Part shown: positions 42,673-51,222 of the stretch, piece after piece
How the letters are laid out: each line of letters begins with the position of its first letter
Numbering within the stretch: the stretch's first letter is position 1
Assembly: GCF_031127875.1 (NCBI RefSeq)
Contig: NZ_JARXIA010000001.1
Location: forward strand, 806,001 to 870,000
Length of the DNA: 64,000 bases
DNA from: Pelagicoccus sp. SDUM812005
Lineage (GTDB): Bacteria; Verrucomicrobiota; Verrucomicrobiia; Opitutales; Opitutaceae
Direction of reading: 5' to 3'
Notes under the pieces: model-generated
The model's database searches: none
What the model was told of the DNA's origin: nothing
Seen by the model: the letters and a program-made list of their open reading frames with translations, nothing else
Program-made: the position numbers and the translations under genes

Positions 42673-44703
42673 TCAACGGATGGACTCCAGCAGGTCGATG
42701 ATGGCGATCATGCCGCAGGGCCGGTTTTCCGCATCCGTGGCGATGGCCTTGCTCGCGTTGGAGCGGGTCATGAGGGTGAGAGCTTCGCGGAGGCTGGCGG
42801 TCTTTCTGAGAAGGGGGAGCTTGGTTTGGGTGAGGGTGGATACGGGCTCTTGGCGATCGAGTTCCGAGGTCAGCAGGCGCATGTAGACGCTTTCCTTGTT
42901 GATGGCTCCGTTGCAGCTGCCGTCGGCTTCGATTACGGGCAGGTAGTTGCGGGAGGATTGGGTGAAGCGTTCGAGGGCGTCCTCGATAGTGGCGCTGGCT
43001 TCGATGCTGAAGAGCTTGGCGCTCATGTACTCGCTGACGGGCTGCTCAAGCTGCTCGGCTGGCAGGCGGTTGAGGAGGATGTCCAGCTCCTCGGCGCTGA
43101 CGTAGGATCGGGCGCTTTGCTGGAGGGATTGGCCGAAGCTGGAGTCCGCGGAGACGATCTTTTGGAAGATGTCCTTGCCGATGGTTACGAGGGTGGTGGC
43201 TTCGGTAGCGACCGCGTCGAAGAGGTAAGGGCGGTTTTCCAGCAGGGCGCGTTCGCCGAAGTGCTCGTGCTGGCCGACCTTTTTGACGAGCTGCCCTTTG
43301 TCGCGGAGGTCGATGGCGCCCTTCTTGACGAGGTAGAAGGAGAAGGACGGGTCGCCGGCACGGAAGAGGGTGTCGCCCGGCTCTAGGTGGGTCTCCGAGA
43401 TGTCGGTGCTGTAGCGAGGGTTGAGAAGGTTGATGTCGCGGGGGAAGAAGAGCTCGAGAGTCCAGTCGAAGAGGACTCGCAGCTTTCGCTCGAGGCCGGG
43501 GAGCTTTCCTAGGTAGATGGTTCGCCACATCCACCAGGCGAAGGCGCCGGAGAAGCGAAGTCCCTTGATCTCGGCCACGGCGCTGTGGTGGCCGATGGTG
43601 GCGAGCTCGCCGATAGCCTTGAAGGTGAAAGGGCGGGTTTCTTGGTCCTTGAGGCGGCGGGCGATGTTGCGGCCCATCAACTCGCCTTGGCGCAGGGCGA
43701 ATTGGGCGGTTGGCGGGCTGGGTGTGCCGTCGGTTTGGGGGACGCTGGCGCAGTCGCCGGCGGCCCAGAGCCAGGGGATCCCGTCGATGGAGCAATCCGG
43801 CAAGGTGACCACCCGTCCCCGTTCGATGGATACGGGGCAAGGTGCAGTTTTCTCGAGGTTGAGAATGAGCGGATGCGGCGCGTTGCCGACGGTGCAGATA
43901 ATGTTGTTGGTATCGATGCCGCTGCCGTCGTCGAGGTAGACGGTGTTGGCGGTGACGGCCTTGGCGCGGCGGTTGAGTACGATGTCCAGTCCGCGTCGTT
44001 TGAGCTGGGCCGCGGTGTACTCGCCCAGCGAGCGGTGCAGGGTGGGGAGCAGGTGGTCGCGGCTGTGCACGAGGGTGAAGGAGAAGTCGGCCCAGTCCAC
44101 GTGCTTGTAGTGCTTGTGGATGGCTTGGGCCAAGTCGATGAGCTGCCCGGCGGTTTCCACTCCAGAATAGCCGCCGCCTACGATGACGAAGGAGAGCAGG
44201 CGTCGCTTGGTCGCTCGGTTCGAGGTCAGGTTCGCCTCTTCGATGCGGGAGATGAAGTGGGCGCGGATCCTCATGGCGTCGCCCACGTTTTGCAGCAGCA
44301 AGGCGTGCTCCTGCATGCCGGGGATGCGGCTGAGGTCGACCTTGGCTCCGAGGCAGAGGGCGAGGTTTCGGTAGGTGAAGGTGACGGGGCCCGCGAAGTC
44401 GCCCGCGTGCAGGGTGAGCTTCTTTTGGTCGAGCTGGAGGGAGTTCACCTTGCCCTTGAATACGTTGACTCCCTTGCAGAGGCTGCGAATCGGATTGACG
44501 ACGTGCCGCGGCGAAAGGGCGGCCCCGGCGACTTCCGGCAGCATGGGCTGGAAGACCATGTGGTTCTCCTCGGCGATGAGCGCGACGCTGGCGGAGGAGC
44601 CGGAGCGCCTCAGGGCGCGGGAGAGCTTTTGGGCGGCATAGACGCCGGCGAAACCGCCACCGAGGATGATGGCGTCGAATTCTTCTGGATACAGATTGGA
44701 CAT
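42673..44703 (-). CDS. Type II NADH dehydrogenase-like flavoprotein fused to cNMP-binding and CBS domains
   Basis: The product has 676 residues from ATG 44703, directly before the FAD motif (DAIILGGGFAGVYAA); a longer frame from 44799 is unlikely. Residues 1-430 follow the NDH-2 plan: FAD Rossmann, then the NAD-binding fold FVIVGGGYSGVETAGQL, then WLWAAGDCASVP and the membrane-associating C-terminal helix region. NDH-2 oxidises NADH and reduces quinone without pumping protons. Residues about 435-540 form a cyclic-nucleotide-binding domain (LEPGDTLFRAGD, HFGERALLENRP). Residues about 556-676 form a CBS pair (ASATIEDALERFTQSSRNYLPV, TASLREALTLMTRS). The fusion suggests allosteric control of electron entry by a cyclic nucleotide and an adenylate. 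A 14-base palindrome lies 58-71 bases upstream of the start. Confidence 0.88.
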   Translation of the reverse strand: MSNLYPEEFDAIILGGGFAGVYAAQKLSRALRRSGSSASVALIAEENHMVFQPMLPEVAGAALSPRHVVNPIRSLCKGVNVFKGKVNSLQLDQKKLTLHAGDFAGPVTFTYRNLALCLGAKVDLSRIPGMQEHALLLQNVGDAMRIRAHFISRIEEANLTSNRATKRRLLSFVIVGGGYSGVETAGQLIDLAQAIHKHYKHVDWADFSFTLVHSRDHLLPTLHRSLGEYTAAQLKRRGLDIVLNRRAKAVTANTVYLDDGSGIDTNNIICTVGNAPHPLILNLEKTAPCPVSIERGRVVTLPDCSIDGIPWLWAAGDCASVPQTDGTPSPPTAQFALRQGELMGRNIARRLKDQETRPFTFKAIGELATIGHHSAVAEIKGLRFSGAFAWWMWRTIYLGKLPGLERKLRVLFDWTLELFFPRDINLLNPRYSTDISETHLEPGDTLFRAGDPSFSFYLVKKGAIDLRDKGQLVKKVGQHEHFGERALLENRPYLFDAVATEATTLVTIGKDIFQKIVSADSSFGQSLQQSARSYVSAEELDILLNRLPAEQLEQPVSEYMSAKLFSIEASATIEDALERFTQSSRNYLPVIEADGSCNGAINKESVYMRLLTSELDRQEPVSTLTQTKLPLLRKTASLREALTLMTRSNASKAIATDAENRPCGMIAIIDLLESIR

Positions 44704-44760
44704 GGCAGGTTGGGGCGACTGTGAGCGATGCCGGTCCCGATTGCCAGAAGAAGTCGGGGT

Positions 44761-44774
44761 GCAATGCGCATTGC
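44761..44774. promoter_or_regulatory. 14-base perfect palindrome upstream of the NDH-2 fusion gene
   Basis: GCAATGCGCATTGC is its own reverse complement and lies 58-71 bases before ATG 44703, at a typical operator position. No regulator gene is adjacent. It is close to a second, longer inverted repeat (44800-44827). Confidence 0.4.
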
Positions 44775-44799
44775 GCCTCCGACCGCTAAAAGCACCCAC

Positions 44800-44827
44800 A
44801 AGGACGGCCTCGGGCGAGGTCGTCCTT
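44800..44827 (-). terminator. Inverted repeat after the VOC gene, possible terminator
   Basis: AAGGACG and CGTCCTT arms, plus inner CCTC/GAGG pairs, give a stem of 11 pairs with one mismatch. It lies 14 bases beyond the VOC stop. In the minus direction a TTTT comes only about 10 bases later, so termination would be weak. Confidence 0.45.
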
Positions 44828-44841
44828 GAGAGCCGACCTGC

Positions 44842-45336
44842 TTAGTAGGCTCCCTGGGAGTAGGTGAGCTCGTAGCTGTGGGTGTAGATCTCGAACACTA
44901 GGCCGAACGGATCCTCGACGTAGACCATCTTGTAGGGCTTTTCGTTCGGGTAATATTCCCGGATCGGCATGCGCTGCTTGCCGCCGTGGGCGACGATCTT
45001 TTCCACGAGGGCTTCGATTTCGGGATCCTGGATGCAGAAGTGGAAGGTTCCCGTTTTCCAGTACTCGAATTCCTTCGGTTTCTCGTTGTTGCGGAATTCG
45101 AACATTTCGATGCCGATCTTGTCGCCCGTAGACACGTGGGCGATTTTGAAGGACTCCCAGCCCGTACCGAAAACGTCGATACACATCTTTCCGATGGCGG
45201 TGTCGTTCTCTTCCGTCACGACGGTAGGCTTCATGATGGTGTACCACCCCATGACCTCTTCGTAGAATGCGACTGCTTTCTCAAGGTCGGGCACTGACAG
45301 TCCGATGTGGGAGAAGGTTTTTGGATAGGTCTTCAT
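44842..45336 (-). CDS. VOC-family (glyoxalase/dioxygenase fold) protein
   Basis: The product has 164 residues with two beta-alpha-beta-beta-beta modules. Candidate metal ligands are His in FSHIGLSVPDL, Glu in IGIEMFEF, His in TFHFCIQD and Glu in FGLVFEIYTHS, the usual H-E-H-E arrangement. The N-terminus DLEKAVAFYEEVMGWY is typical for the superfamily. The substrate is unknown, since VOC proteins include lyases, isomerases, dioxygenases and resistance proteins. It stands alone, between an empty region of about 245 bases and the NDH-2 fusion gene. Confidence 0.88.
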   Translation of the reverse strand: MKTYPKTFSHIGLSVPDLEKAVAFYEEVMGWYTIMKPTVVTEENDTAIGKMCIDVFGTGWESFKIAHVSTGDKIGIEMFEFRNNEKPKEFEYWKTGTFHFCIQDPEIEALVEKIVAHGGKQRMPIREYYPNEKPYKMVYVEDPFGLVFEIYTHSYELTYSQGAY

Positions 45337-45582
45337 AGTAATCTTTGTTTTGCTGATTTATTGCGATGGTCGAAGTTGGAGGGCCAAACGCATGGGCTTC
45401 GCCGTCGGCTGCATTGCAGGTTTTTTGATGGGATCCTTTTTCCGCGAGCGGCAGCAGATGCTGCGATAGCGAAGCGAAGGGTACTCGCGTCAGGTCGGAG
45501 CCGATTGGGCAGGCTGTCGGATCCCTGTGGTTTGATGTCAAAGGGTAAGGGTTTACACTTTTAAGGGGTGGCCGGGGAACGC

Positions 45583-46425
45583 TCAGGCCCAGAAGAACGA
45601 GATCAGCAAAACCAGGGCTACGCCAGCGGCGAGCATGACAAGGAAGACGAACTCGAGGAACAGGGTGGCGAAAATCGCTTTGGTCCAAGTGAGCTGGAAG
45701 ATGCGTCGCAGCGCGAAAACGGGATATAGCTGAATCCACCAAATGAATACGCCCCAGACGAGCTCTCCGACCTTGGGGGATGCGAGAGAAATGAGGTCAG
45801 AGCTGAGGCCGATTAGGAAAACCCAGAGCAGGAGGAAGGTCTGCAGGTGCATCGAGATGATGACGTGCTCGAGGTAGACGTAGCCGCGTCTGCGAAAGAC
45901 GAGGCGGGTCGCGAGGGCGAGAAGGGGGACGCCTAGCAGGAGAACGCGTGGCAGCCAGGTGTTGAAGGCGTTGAGGAAGGCTTCCGGGCTTTCGAACTTT
46001 TCCTGCATTTTCGCAGAGAGGGCGGCCCCGCTGTTTCCGTTGGAAAGGGCATTCTCGCTGGCGGGCGCTTCGGCTGTGGAAAGGGTGGGCGTGGCGACCA
46101 AGTCGGGGTCCTGTTGCGAGTTGAACCAGAGGAAAAAGAGGAGGGAGGCAAACAGGTAGAGGCGCAGGGGAGGCATCTGGCTTGCTCTTTTGCCGTCCAG
46201 GAAAGTGGCCGTCATGGAGCCCGGCAGGAAGAGGAGGCGGATGATGCCTTGCGGGACTTTTCCGTCGATATTCAGCAACGAGGATGCGAATTCGCCGACG
46301 AGCCCGCGCCAGTCCTTTTTGAAGTCGAGGTCTCGCTGGCCGCAGGATGGACAGTAGGTGGAGTGAATTTCAGCGCTGCAGTTTAAGCAGCGCTTGGGAG
46401 CGCTTGAGGAAACGGGGGTAGACAT
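45583..46425 (-). CDS. DUF3667 membrane protein with N-terminal zinc ribbon
   Basis: The product has 280 residues from ATG 46425. It starts with a zinc-ribbon-like CLNC-x7-CPSC motif (CLNCSAEIHSTYCPSCGQ) followed by DWRGLVGEFASSLLNIDG and KVPQGIIRLLFLPG, the DUF3667 signature. Five or so hydrophobic helices follow (LRLYLFASLLFFLWF, VLLLGVPLLALATRLVF, TFLLLWVFLIGLSSDLI, FIWWIQLYPVFALR and a C-terminal segment). An Ala/Ser-rich loop of about 60 residues interrupts the membrane part. Function is unknown. The gene is 77 bases behind the unrecognised secreted protein at 46503-47771 and may be co-transcribed. Confidence 0.85.
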   Translation of the reverse strand: MSTPVSSSAPKRCLNCSAEIHSTYCPSCGQRDLDFKKDWRGLVGEFASSLLNIDGKVPQGIIRLLFLPGSMTATFLDGKRASQMPPLRLYLFASLLFFLWFNSQQDPDLVATPTLSTAEAPASENALSNGNSGAALSAKMQEKFESPEAFLNAFNTWLPRVLLLGVPLLALATRLVFRRRGYVYLEHVIISMHLQTFLLLWVFLIGLSSDLISLASPKVGELVWGVFIWWIQLYPVFALRRIFQLTWTKAIFATLFLEFVFLVMLAAGVALVLLISFFWA

Positions 46426-46502
46426 GGGCAAGGGGTGGGACGAGGCGAGCTTGCAGGGGGACGCTGCCTTTGGGAAGGAGAAAGGTTCTGCTCTAGCTCC
46501 CG

Positions 46503-47771
46503 CTATTCAGAGTCGAAGAGGCGGTCGAAGGTGTGGCGGAACCTTCCTTTGCGCAGCTCGACTTGGGTGTAGCTGGGCGTCTCTCCGGGAAAGAACTGCA
46601 GGGTGGTGTCTTTTTGAGTGGATACGAAAAAGAGCTCGCCGGCGGGAAGGAATTCGATCGGCTCGTCGTCGCCCTCTTGCCAGTAGTAGCGGCCGGCGTC
46701 CTCGAAGAAGCGTTTGTTGCGGTGTCCTTCGTCGCCGTAGCGGCCGAGGTAGGGAAGGAAGCGCTGGGGGTCGAAATCGTCGACCGCTTGGAGAACCACG
46801 AACGGGTCTTTGGCGTACTCTTCGTTTTCCGCCTTTTGCTTGCGGGTGGCTTCGATGCCGCGCTCGGTCTTGTCGCTGCCAAGGATTTTGCCGCGAGGCA
46901 TTTGGGATTCGATGTATTTGCCGGAGAGGAGTTCGATGTCGCCATCGTGGAAGGCGGCGGCATTGGCGGAAAGCACGGACCAGTAGAGGACTCCTTTGCG
47001 GACTCCTTCGACCGCGTCCTTGATGAGGGGCTTGAAGGTGGCAATGGCAGCTCTGGCGAGGGCTCGTTTGACGGGGCCCAGTTCGGCTTCCTTGAAGGCG
47101 AGGGGGAGGACTTCCTTGAGGACTTTGTTCAAGGTGTTCTTGGGGGGCAGGTAGAAGACCCAGCGGAATGCCTCGAAGTTTTGCGCTTCGAGGTCCGCAA
47201 CGGTGAGCGTTGAGAGGCGTTGGTCGATGCGTTTCGGTTCGAAGTCGAGTTCCCAGGCCAGGAGGTAAAGTTGGGCGGCGATGGGCGGCATCGGCATGGG
47301 GAAGGCGTCGATCAAGGTATCGATGTCGATGGGGAAGTCTTCTTCGCCTTCGTCGTCGTCCATTTTGAAGTCGATCTTTTCCCGCCATTTCTGGACCGAC
47401 TGTTCCAGCTCGTCGGCGATTTGGCGAAGCTCGGCGGGTGCGTCGTCGCCTTGCGCTTGGGCCATGAAGTTTTCCAGCAGCTTAATGGGGTGCGGTTCGC
47501 CGGGCTTGCCGATGATGATGAGACCGGCTCCGGGAGACCGTTCGAGGGTGTCGTAGGCGACCTCGACGACATTATGGGCGAAGCGGGTGGCGTAGCGACG
47601 GTCGCCTCCGGAACGGGCGAAAACGGTGATGGGAATTTCTTGGCCCGTGACCTGGATGGGTTCCAGTTCGTAGAAGTCTTCGAAGGAAAGGTCCTGATTG
47701 CGGGGCTTGGCTTGAGCTAGGGCGGCAAGGCTTAGAGCGAGGAGAATGAGCTTTTGGAAGGCGCGGTGCAT
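46503..47771 (-). CDS. Secreted protein of unknown function
   Basis: The product has 422 residues. I do not recognise a domain. It has a signal peptide (FQKLILLALSLAALAQAKP). The N-terminal part contains FYELEPIQVTGQEIPITVFA, which resembles a TonB-plug-like opening, but no beta-barrel follows. A strongly acidic segment (MDDDEGEEDFPIDIDT, about 130-150) and a mixed helical region come next. The C-terminal 100 residues look like a small beta domain (FLPAGELFFVSTQKDTTLQF, GETPSYTQVELRKGRFRHTF). ATG 47771 has no clear ribosome-binding site. The reading frame is well supported by length and codon pattern and by the adjacent DUF3667 gene in the same direction. Confidence 0.75.
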   Translation of the reverse strand: MHRAFQKLILLALSLAALAQAKPRNQDLSFEDFYELEPIQVTGQEIPITVFARSGGDRRYATRFAHNVVEVAYDTLERSPGAGLIIIGKPGEPHPIKLLENFMAQAQGDDAPAELRQIADELEQSVQKWREKIDFKMDDDEGEEDFPIDIDTLIDAFPMPMPPIAAQLYLLAWELDFEPKRIDQRLSTLTVADLEAQNFEAFRWVFYLPPKNTLNKVLKEVLPLAFKEAELGPVKRALARAAIATFKPLIKDAVEGVRKGVLYWSVLSANAAAFHDGDIELLSGKYIESQMPRGKILGSDKTERGIEATRKQKAENEEYAKDPFVVLQAVDDFDPQRFLPYLGRYGDEGHRNKRFFEDAGRYYWQEGDDEPIEFLPAGELFFVSTQKDTTLQFFPGETPSYTQVELRKGRFRHTFDRLFDSE

Positions 47772-47948
47772 GGCGGGATTCTGTCTCGCCTGTTACCCAG
47801 GGGAGGGAAGGCGGTTGCTGGAAAAGTTTGGGAAATCGCTCTTGTGTGCGAGTCGCGTTGGGGCGTGTGAATCGAGAAACGGTTCGACTTGGACGAGGGA
47901 TTTTTGCTGTTTGGAGGGCAGTTGCGAACGTTCCCCACCCCCCCTTCC

Positions 47949-48866
47949 ATGAAAACAGTAAAGCTCGGAAAAAGCTCCCTTCACTCAACCCCGCTCGTCT
48001 ACGGATGCATGCGGATTTCTGGCGACGATTCGCCCGCGGCCCGGCAACGCGGCAAGGAGGCTATCCTTGCCGCCTACGAAGCGGGCTACAACCATTTCGA
48101 CCACGCTGACATCTATGGGGCGGGGCGTTGCGAGGAGTTGTTTGCGGAGGCGATGAGCGAATTCGCGATCACGCGGGAGAGCGTTTTGCTGACGAGCAAG
48201 TGCGGTGTGCGTTTCAAGGATACGCCGACGGAGGGGCTGCCGGGGCGCTACGATTTTTCGAGGGATTACATCTTGCGGAGCGTGGAGGGCTCGCTGCGTC
48301 GCCTGAAGACGGACTACTTGGACTTGTTCCTTTTGCATCGCCCGGACTACCTTTTCGATCCGGACGAGACTGCGTCGGCATTGGTGGAACTGGTGGATTC
48401 GGGGATGGTGCGGCAGTGCGGGGTGAGCAATTTCAAGCCGTCGCAATTCAGCTTGCTGCGGTCTCGCCTAGACCTGCCTTTGATCGTGAACCAGGTGGAG
48501 GTGAATATCCACAACCTGGATGCCTTGCTGGATGGAACCTTGGACCAGTGCCAGGAGTTGGGGGTGACGCCGCAGGCTTGGTGTCCGATCGGCGGGGTGG
48601 CTTATCCGGCGTGGGGCAATACGTTCACTCCGGAGGACGAGGCGCGTATCAAGCGTGAGTTCGATCGCCAGGCGGAGAAGTACGGGGTGGAGGATTGGGT
48701 TGTCATGCTGGCTTGGATACTGCGGCATCCGGCGGGGATCTTGCCGATCGTGGGCTCGACGACTCCGGAGCGGATCCGGACGGCGAGGAAGGCCTTGGAG
48801 ATCAAGTACGAGCGGGAGGATTGGTATCAGCTGCTGGAGGCGAGGAACGGCGCTCCGGTGCCTTGA
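47949..48866 (+). CDS. Aldo/keto reductase, YdhF-like
   Basis: The product has 305 residues from ATG 47949 (MKTVKLGKSSLHSTPLVYG). The AKR catalytic set is visible: Asp and Tyr in FDHADIYGAGRCEE, Lys in LLTSKCGVRF, and His in DLFLLHRPDY. The NADPH-site segments MVRQCGVSNFKPSQF and GILPIVGSTTPERI are present. The spacing and the HADIYG and HRPD motifs are those of the E. coli YdhF group. It should reduce an aldehyde or ketone, perhaps a keto-sugar, with NADPH in the cytoplasm. It starts the plus-strand run that continues with the PRMT-like gene. Confidence 0.92.
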   Translation: MKTVKLGKSSLHSTPLVYGCMRISGDDSPAARQRGKEAILAAYEAGYNHFDHADIYGAGRCEELFAEAMSEFAITRESVLLTSKCGVRFKDTPTEGLPGRYDFSRDYILRSVEGSLRRLKTDYLDLFLLHRPDYLFDPDETASALVELVDSGMVRQCGVSNFKPSQFSLLRSRLDLPLIVNQVEVNIHNLDALLDGTLDQCQELGVTPQAWCPIGGVAYPAWGNTFTPEDEARIKREFDRQAEKYGVEDWVVMLAWILRHPAGILPIVGSTTPERIRTARKALEIKYEREDWYQLLEARNGAPVP

Positions 48867-48954
48867 TCCTTTTTTTCAGGCACAAGGGACGGGCCTAGAC
48901 GCTGGGCTTGTATTTTCGATTGCCATAGGGGCTTGGCCTGAGCAGTTCCTTGCC

Positions 48955-49890
48955 GTGGACTTTTACTTCGAAACCTACGCCGAGCTCGGCCTTCAACGTT
49001 TAATGGTATCCGACCGGCCCCGTACGGATGCCTTTGCCGCCGCTATCAAGGAAGCGGTGCAAGGGGGCGAGACTGTGATCGACGTGGGCACGGGCTCGGG
49101 CTTGTTGGCGATGCTGGCTGCCAATGCGGGCGCGAAGAAGGTCTATGCTCTGGACCAGTCGGCAGTGGCGGCCGCGGCTCGTGAGACGGTGGAGCGCAAT
49201 GGAATGTCGGGGACGATCGACGTGGTAAACGCGAACGCGTCGAACTTCGACGTGGTGGAGCCGGTGGACTTGATTGTGAGCGAGTGGCTGGGTCACTTCG
49301 GCTTTGCGGAAACGATGCTGGACGACGTGATCAATTGCCGGGACGCGAACTTGAAGGAGGGCGGTCGCATGTTGCCGTCCGGAGTGGAGCTGATGATGGC
49401 ACCGGTGGATTCGACGGTGCTTTACGACATCGAGGGACCGGGGTTCTGGAAGGACAAGGTCCATGGGATCGACTTTTCGCATCTGGAGCGGCGCGAGCTG
49501 CAGCAGGCTCTCGCCATCAAGACGGAGATTCCGGCGGCGGATGTGATCGCGGAGCCGCAGGGGCTGGTGAAGCTCGATTTGGCGAAGGCGGCCAAGGAGG
49601 ATGTGTGGCAGCATGGGAAGTTGCGTTTCAAGATCGATCGGGATGGGAAGATCAATGGCTTCGCGGGTTGGTTCGTGGCGGAGCTGACGCCGTCCGTGAT
49701 TTTGGATACGGGGCCGTTCCAGGCGACGACGCATTGGATGCAGACTTACTTTGCGATTGAGCCGATCGAGGTGAAGGTGGGCGAGGAAGTGGTGCTGAGC
49801 TACGACCTGACGCGTCACCCGGTGGAGCCGCGCAGCTTGATGATGAATTTAACGGTTGGCGAAGCGAGCTACGGCTTTACGGTTGGCTGA
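48955..49890 (+). CDS. Protein arginine methyltransferase-like SAM-dependent methyltransferase
   Basis: The product has 311 residues from GTG 48955. This start fits best, because VDFYFETYAELG-x-QRLMVSDRPRTDAF matches the PRMT opening (YF-x-x-YA, then DRxRTxAY); ATG 49003 is the only later alternative. SAM motifs follow: VIDVGTGSGLLAMLAA, VYALDQS and NANASNFDV. The double-E-like loop VSEWLGHFGFAETMLDD keeps the Ser-Glu-Trp-Leu-Gly start and a second Glu. A beta-barrel-like C-terminal half follows. PRMT relatives are rare and mostly uncharacterised in bacteria. The gene sits 88 bases after the aldo/keto reductase and 9 bases before a glycine-rich membrane protein, so a protein substrate encoded next door is conceivable but unproven. 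Confidence 0.82.
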   Translation: MDFYFETYAELGLQRLMVSDRPRTDAFAAAIKEAVQGGETVIDVGTGSGLLAMLAANAGAKKVYALDQSAVAAAARETVERNGMSGTIDVVNANASNFDVVEPVDLIVSEWLGHFGFAETMLDDVINCRDANLKEGGRMLPSGVELMMAPVDSTVLYDIEGPGFWKDKVHGIDFSHLERRELQQALAIKTEIPAADVIAEPQGLVKLDLAKAAKEDVWQHGKLRFKIDRDGKINGFAGWFVAELTPSVILDTGPFQATTHWMQTYFAIEPIEVKVGEEVVLSYDLTRHPVEPRSLMMNLTVGEASYGFTVG

Positions 49891-49899
49891 GTGACTGCG

Positions 49900-50622
49900 A
49901 TGACGGATCCCGGGCTTTGGAAGCGACTGTGCCATTTCGAGTTTGACGCGCCGGAATCGGCGTCGCCGTTTTCCCTGCGTTTGCAGGAAAAGCTTGGCTG
50001 GAGCCCTTCGCGGACGCAGGCAGCGATCGAGGAGTACCGCAAGTTTCTCTATTTGGCGGGGGTGAGCGAAGGCGGAGTTGTTCCGTCCAAGGCGGTCGAC
50101 GAGGTTTGGCATTTTCACCTGACTTATACGCGTTCCTACTGGGAGGAGCTCTGCGGCCGGGTTTTGGGACGGCCATTGCATCACGATCCCGGCGCGGGGG
50201 CTCGGGAGGATCGAGAGCGCTTTCGGGCGACTTACGTGCAGACCTTGATGCGCTACGAACGGGAGTTCGGCGAGGCGGCTCCGGTTCGCTTTTGGCCGAT
50301 GCCGCAGGACAGGACCGCTCGTATTTTAAAGTTGGATACCGTTTTTCGGACAGCGGTACGCTTGCGGAGACAGCTTGCGGGCACGGTGGCGTTAGTAATT
50401 GGACTGGCGCTGCTTTCCTTGGCGGGCGATGGGGAGGGTGCTTCGTCTGCTCTGGCCAAGGTAGACGGGGATGTCGTGGTGGGAATTATTTTCGTGGTGA
50501 TCGTTGTGGGGGTGGTGATTGCGAGATTAGGTGGCGGCAAGGGTGGAGGAAAGGGCGGTAGCCACGGCGGCTGTGGCAGCTCGTGTGGGAGCGACTGCGG
50601 CGGTGGTTGCGGTGGTGACTAG
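49900..50622 (+). CDS. Glycine-rich membrane protein (GRDP-like helical N-domain)
   Basis: The product has 240 residues from ATG 49900; GTG 49891, directly after the methyltransferase stop, is an alternative. The N-terminal helical part contains VPSKAVDEVWHFHLTYTRSY, the WHxH-type motif of plant and bacterial glycine-rich-domain proteins. Two hydrophobic helices follow (about 155-175 and 190-207), then a tail of Gly with Lys, Ser and Cys (GGGKGGGKGGSHGG and GCGSSCGSDCGG). The same build, with helices and a Gly/Cys-rich end, is known from the TIGR04222 group. Function is unknown. The close spacing to the PRMT-like gene suggests co-expression. Confidence 0.82.
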   Translation: MTDPGLWKRLCHFEFDAPESASPFSLRLQEKLGWSPSRTQAAIEEYRKFLYLAGVSEGGVVPSKAVDEVWHFHLTYTRSYWEELCGRVLGRPLHHDPGAGAREDRERFRATYVQTLMRYEREFGEAAPVRFWPMPQDRTARILKLDTVFRTAVRLRRQLAGTVALVIGLALLSLAGDGEGASSALAKVDGDVVVGIIFVVIVVGVVIARLGGGKGGGKGGSHGGCGSSCGSDCGGGCGGD

Positions 50623-51222
50623 TTTTCGTTTGTCGGGCGACTGGGTTGTGCTTTTTTGCCCGCAGATGGCGCAGATGGGCGCAGATGGTTTTGGGGGAGC
50701 GTTTGGGTTGCTCTATGTGAGGAAGCGCGAATCCGGCCGTCGCTCTTTGAGCTTCCACCTTCGCTAAAGCTACGGCGGACGAAATGGCGGACTAGCGTGG
50801 ACGCGAATTTTTTTTCGGTTTCTTAGGGATGGTGGCCGGTGGGCATTGCTCTGATGAGCAAGGAGGCGTTTGGGGTGAGGGAGCGAGTTATTTGGGGTTC
50901 TAGTTCGCAGGTGTTTTTGATGGATTTTTGGGGGATCCTGCAATGGGAGAGGTGGCCGGTGGGCTCTGTCTCTTAGGGGGTATTAGGTTGGCTTCATTCG
51001 TTTGAAAAGGTGGGCGGGGCGGTGGATATGCGGCTCGGGTTGGACTATTTTTAGTTCGGTCGCTCGCATCCTCGTTTGGTGGGCGACTTTCCAGCGGTCT
51101 GGACGTCTGGGAATTGGCAAATCCCGGGACGGATAGGCCGGCTGTTTGTCGGGAACTGGGACGGTGGCCGAGCGGTTTCTCGGGACTGCCCCTTCTTTCG
51201 TTAACCTCGGACCCTGAGAGCT
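50623..51222. other. 600-base intergenic region with short repeats
   Basis: No credible gene is seen. At 50661-50690 the 9-10-base unit GCAGATGG(G)C is repeated three times in tandem. The 14-mer GGTGGCCGGTGGGC occurs at 50831-50844 and again at 50951-50964, exactly 120 bases apart. The region is G-rich on the plus strand, without recognisable structural RNA. A promoter for the small gene at 51223 or the kinase gene must lie within its right part. Confidence 0.45.

Noticed and set aside
43046..44764. 572-codon frame overlapping the NDH-2 fusion on the same strand
   Set aside because: It is dominated by Arg, Pro and His, as expected from a shifted frame of the real gene.
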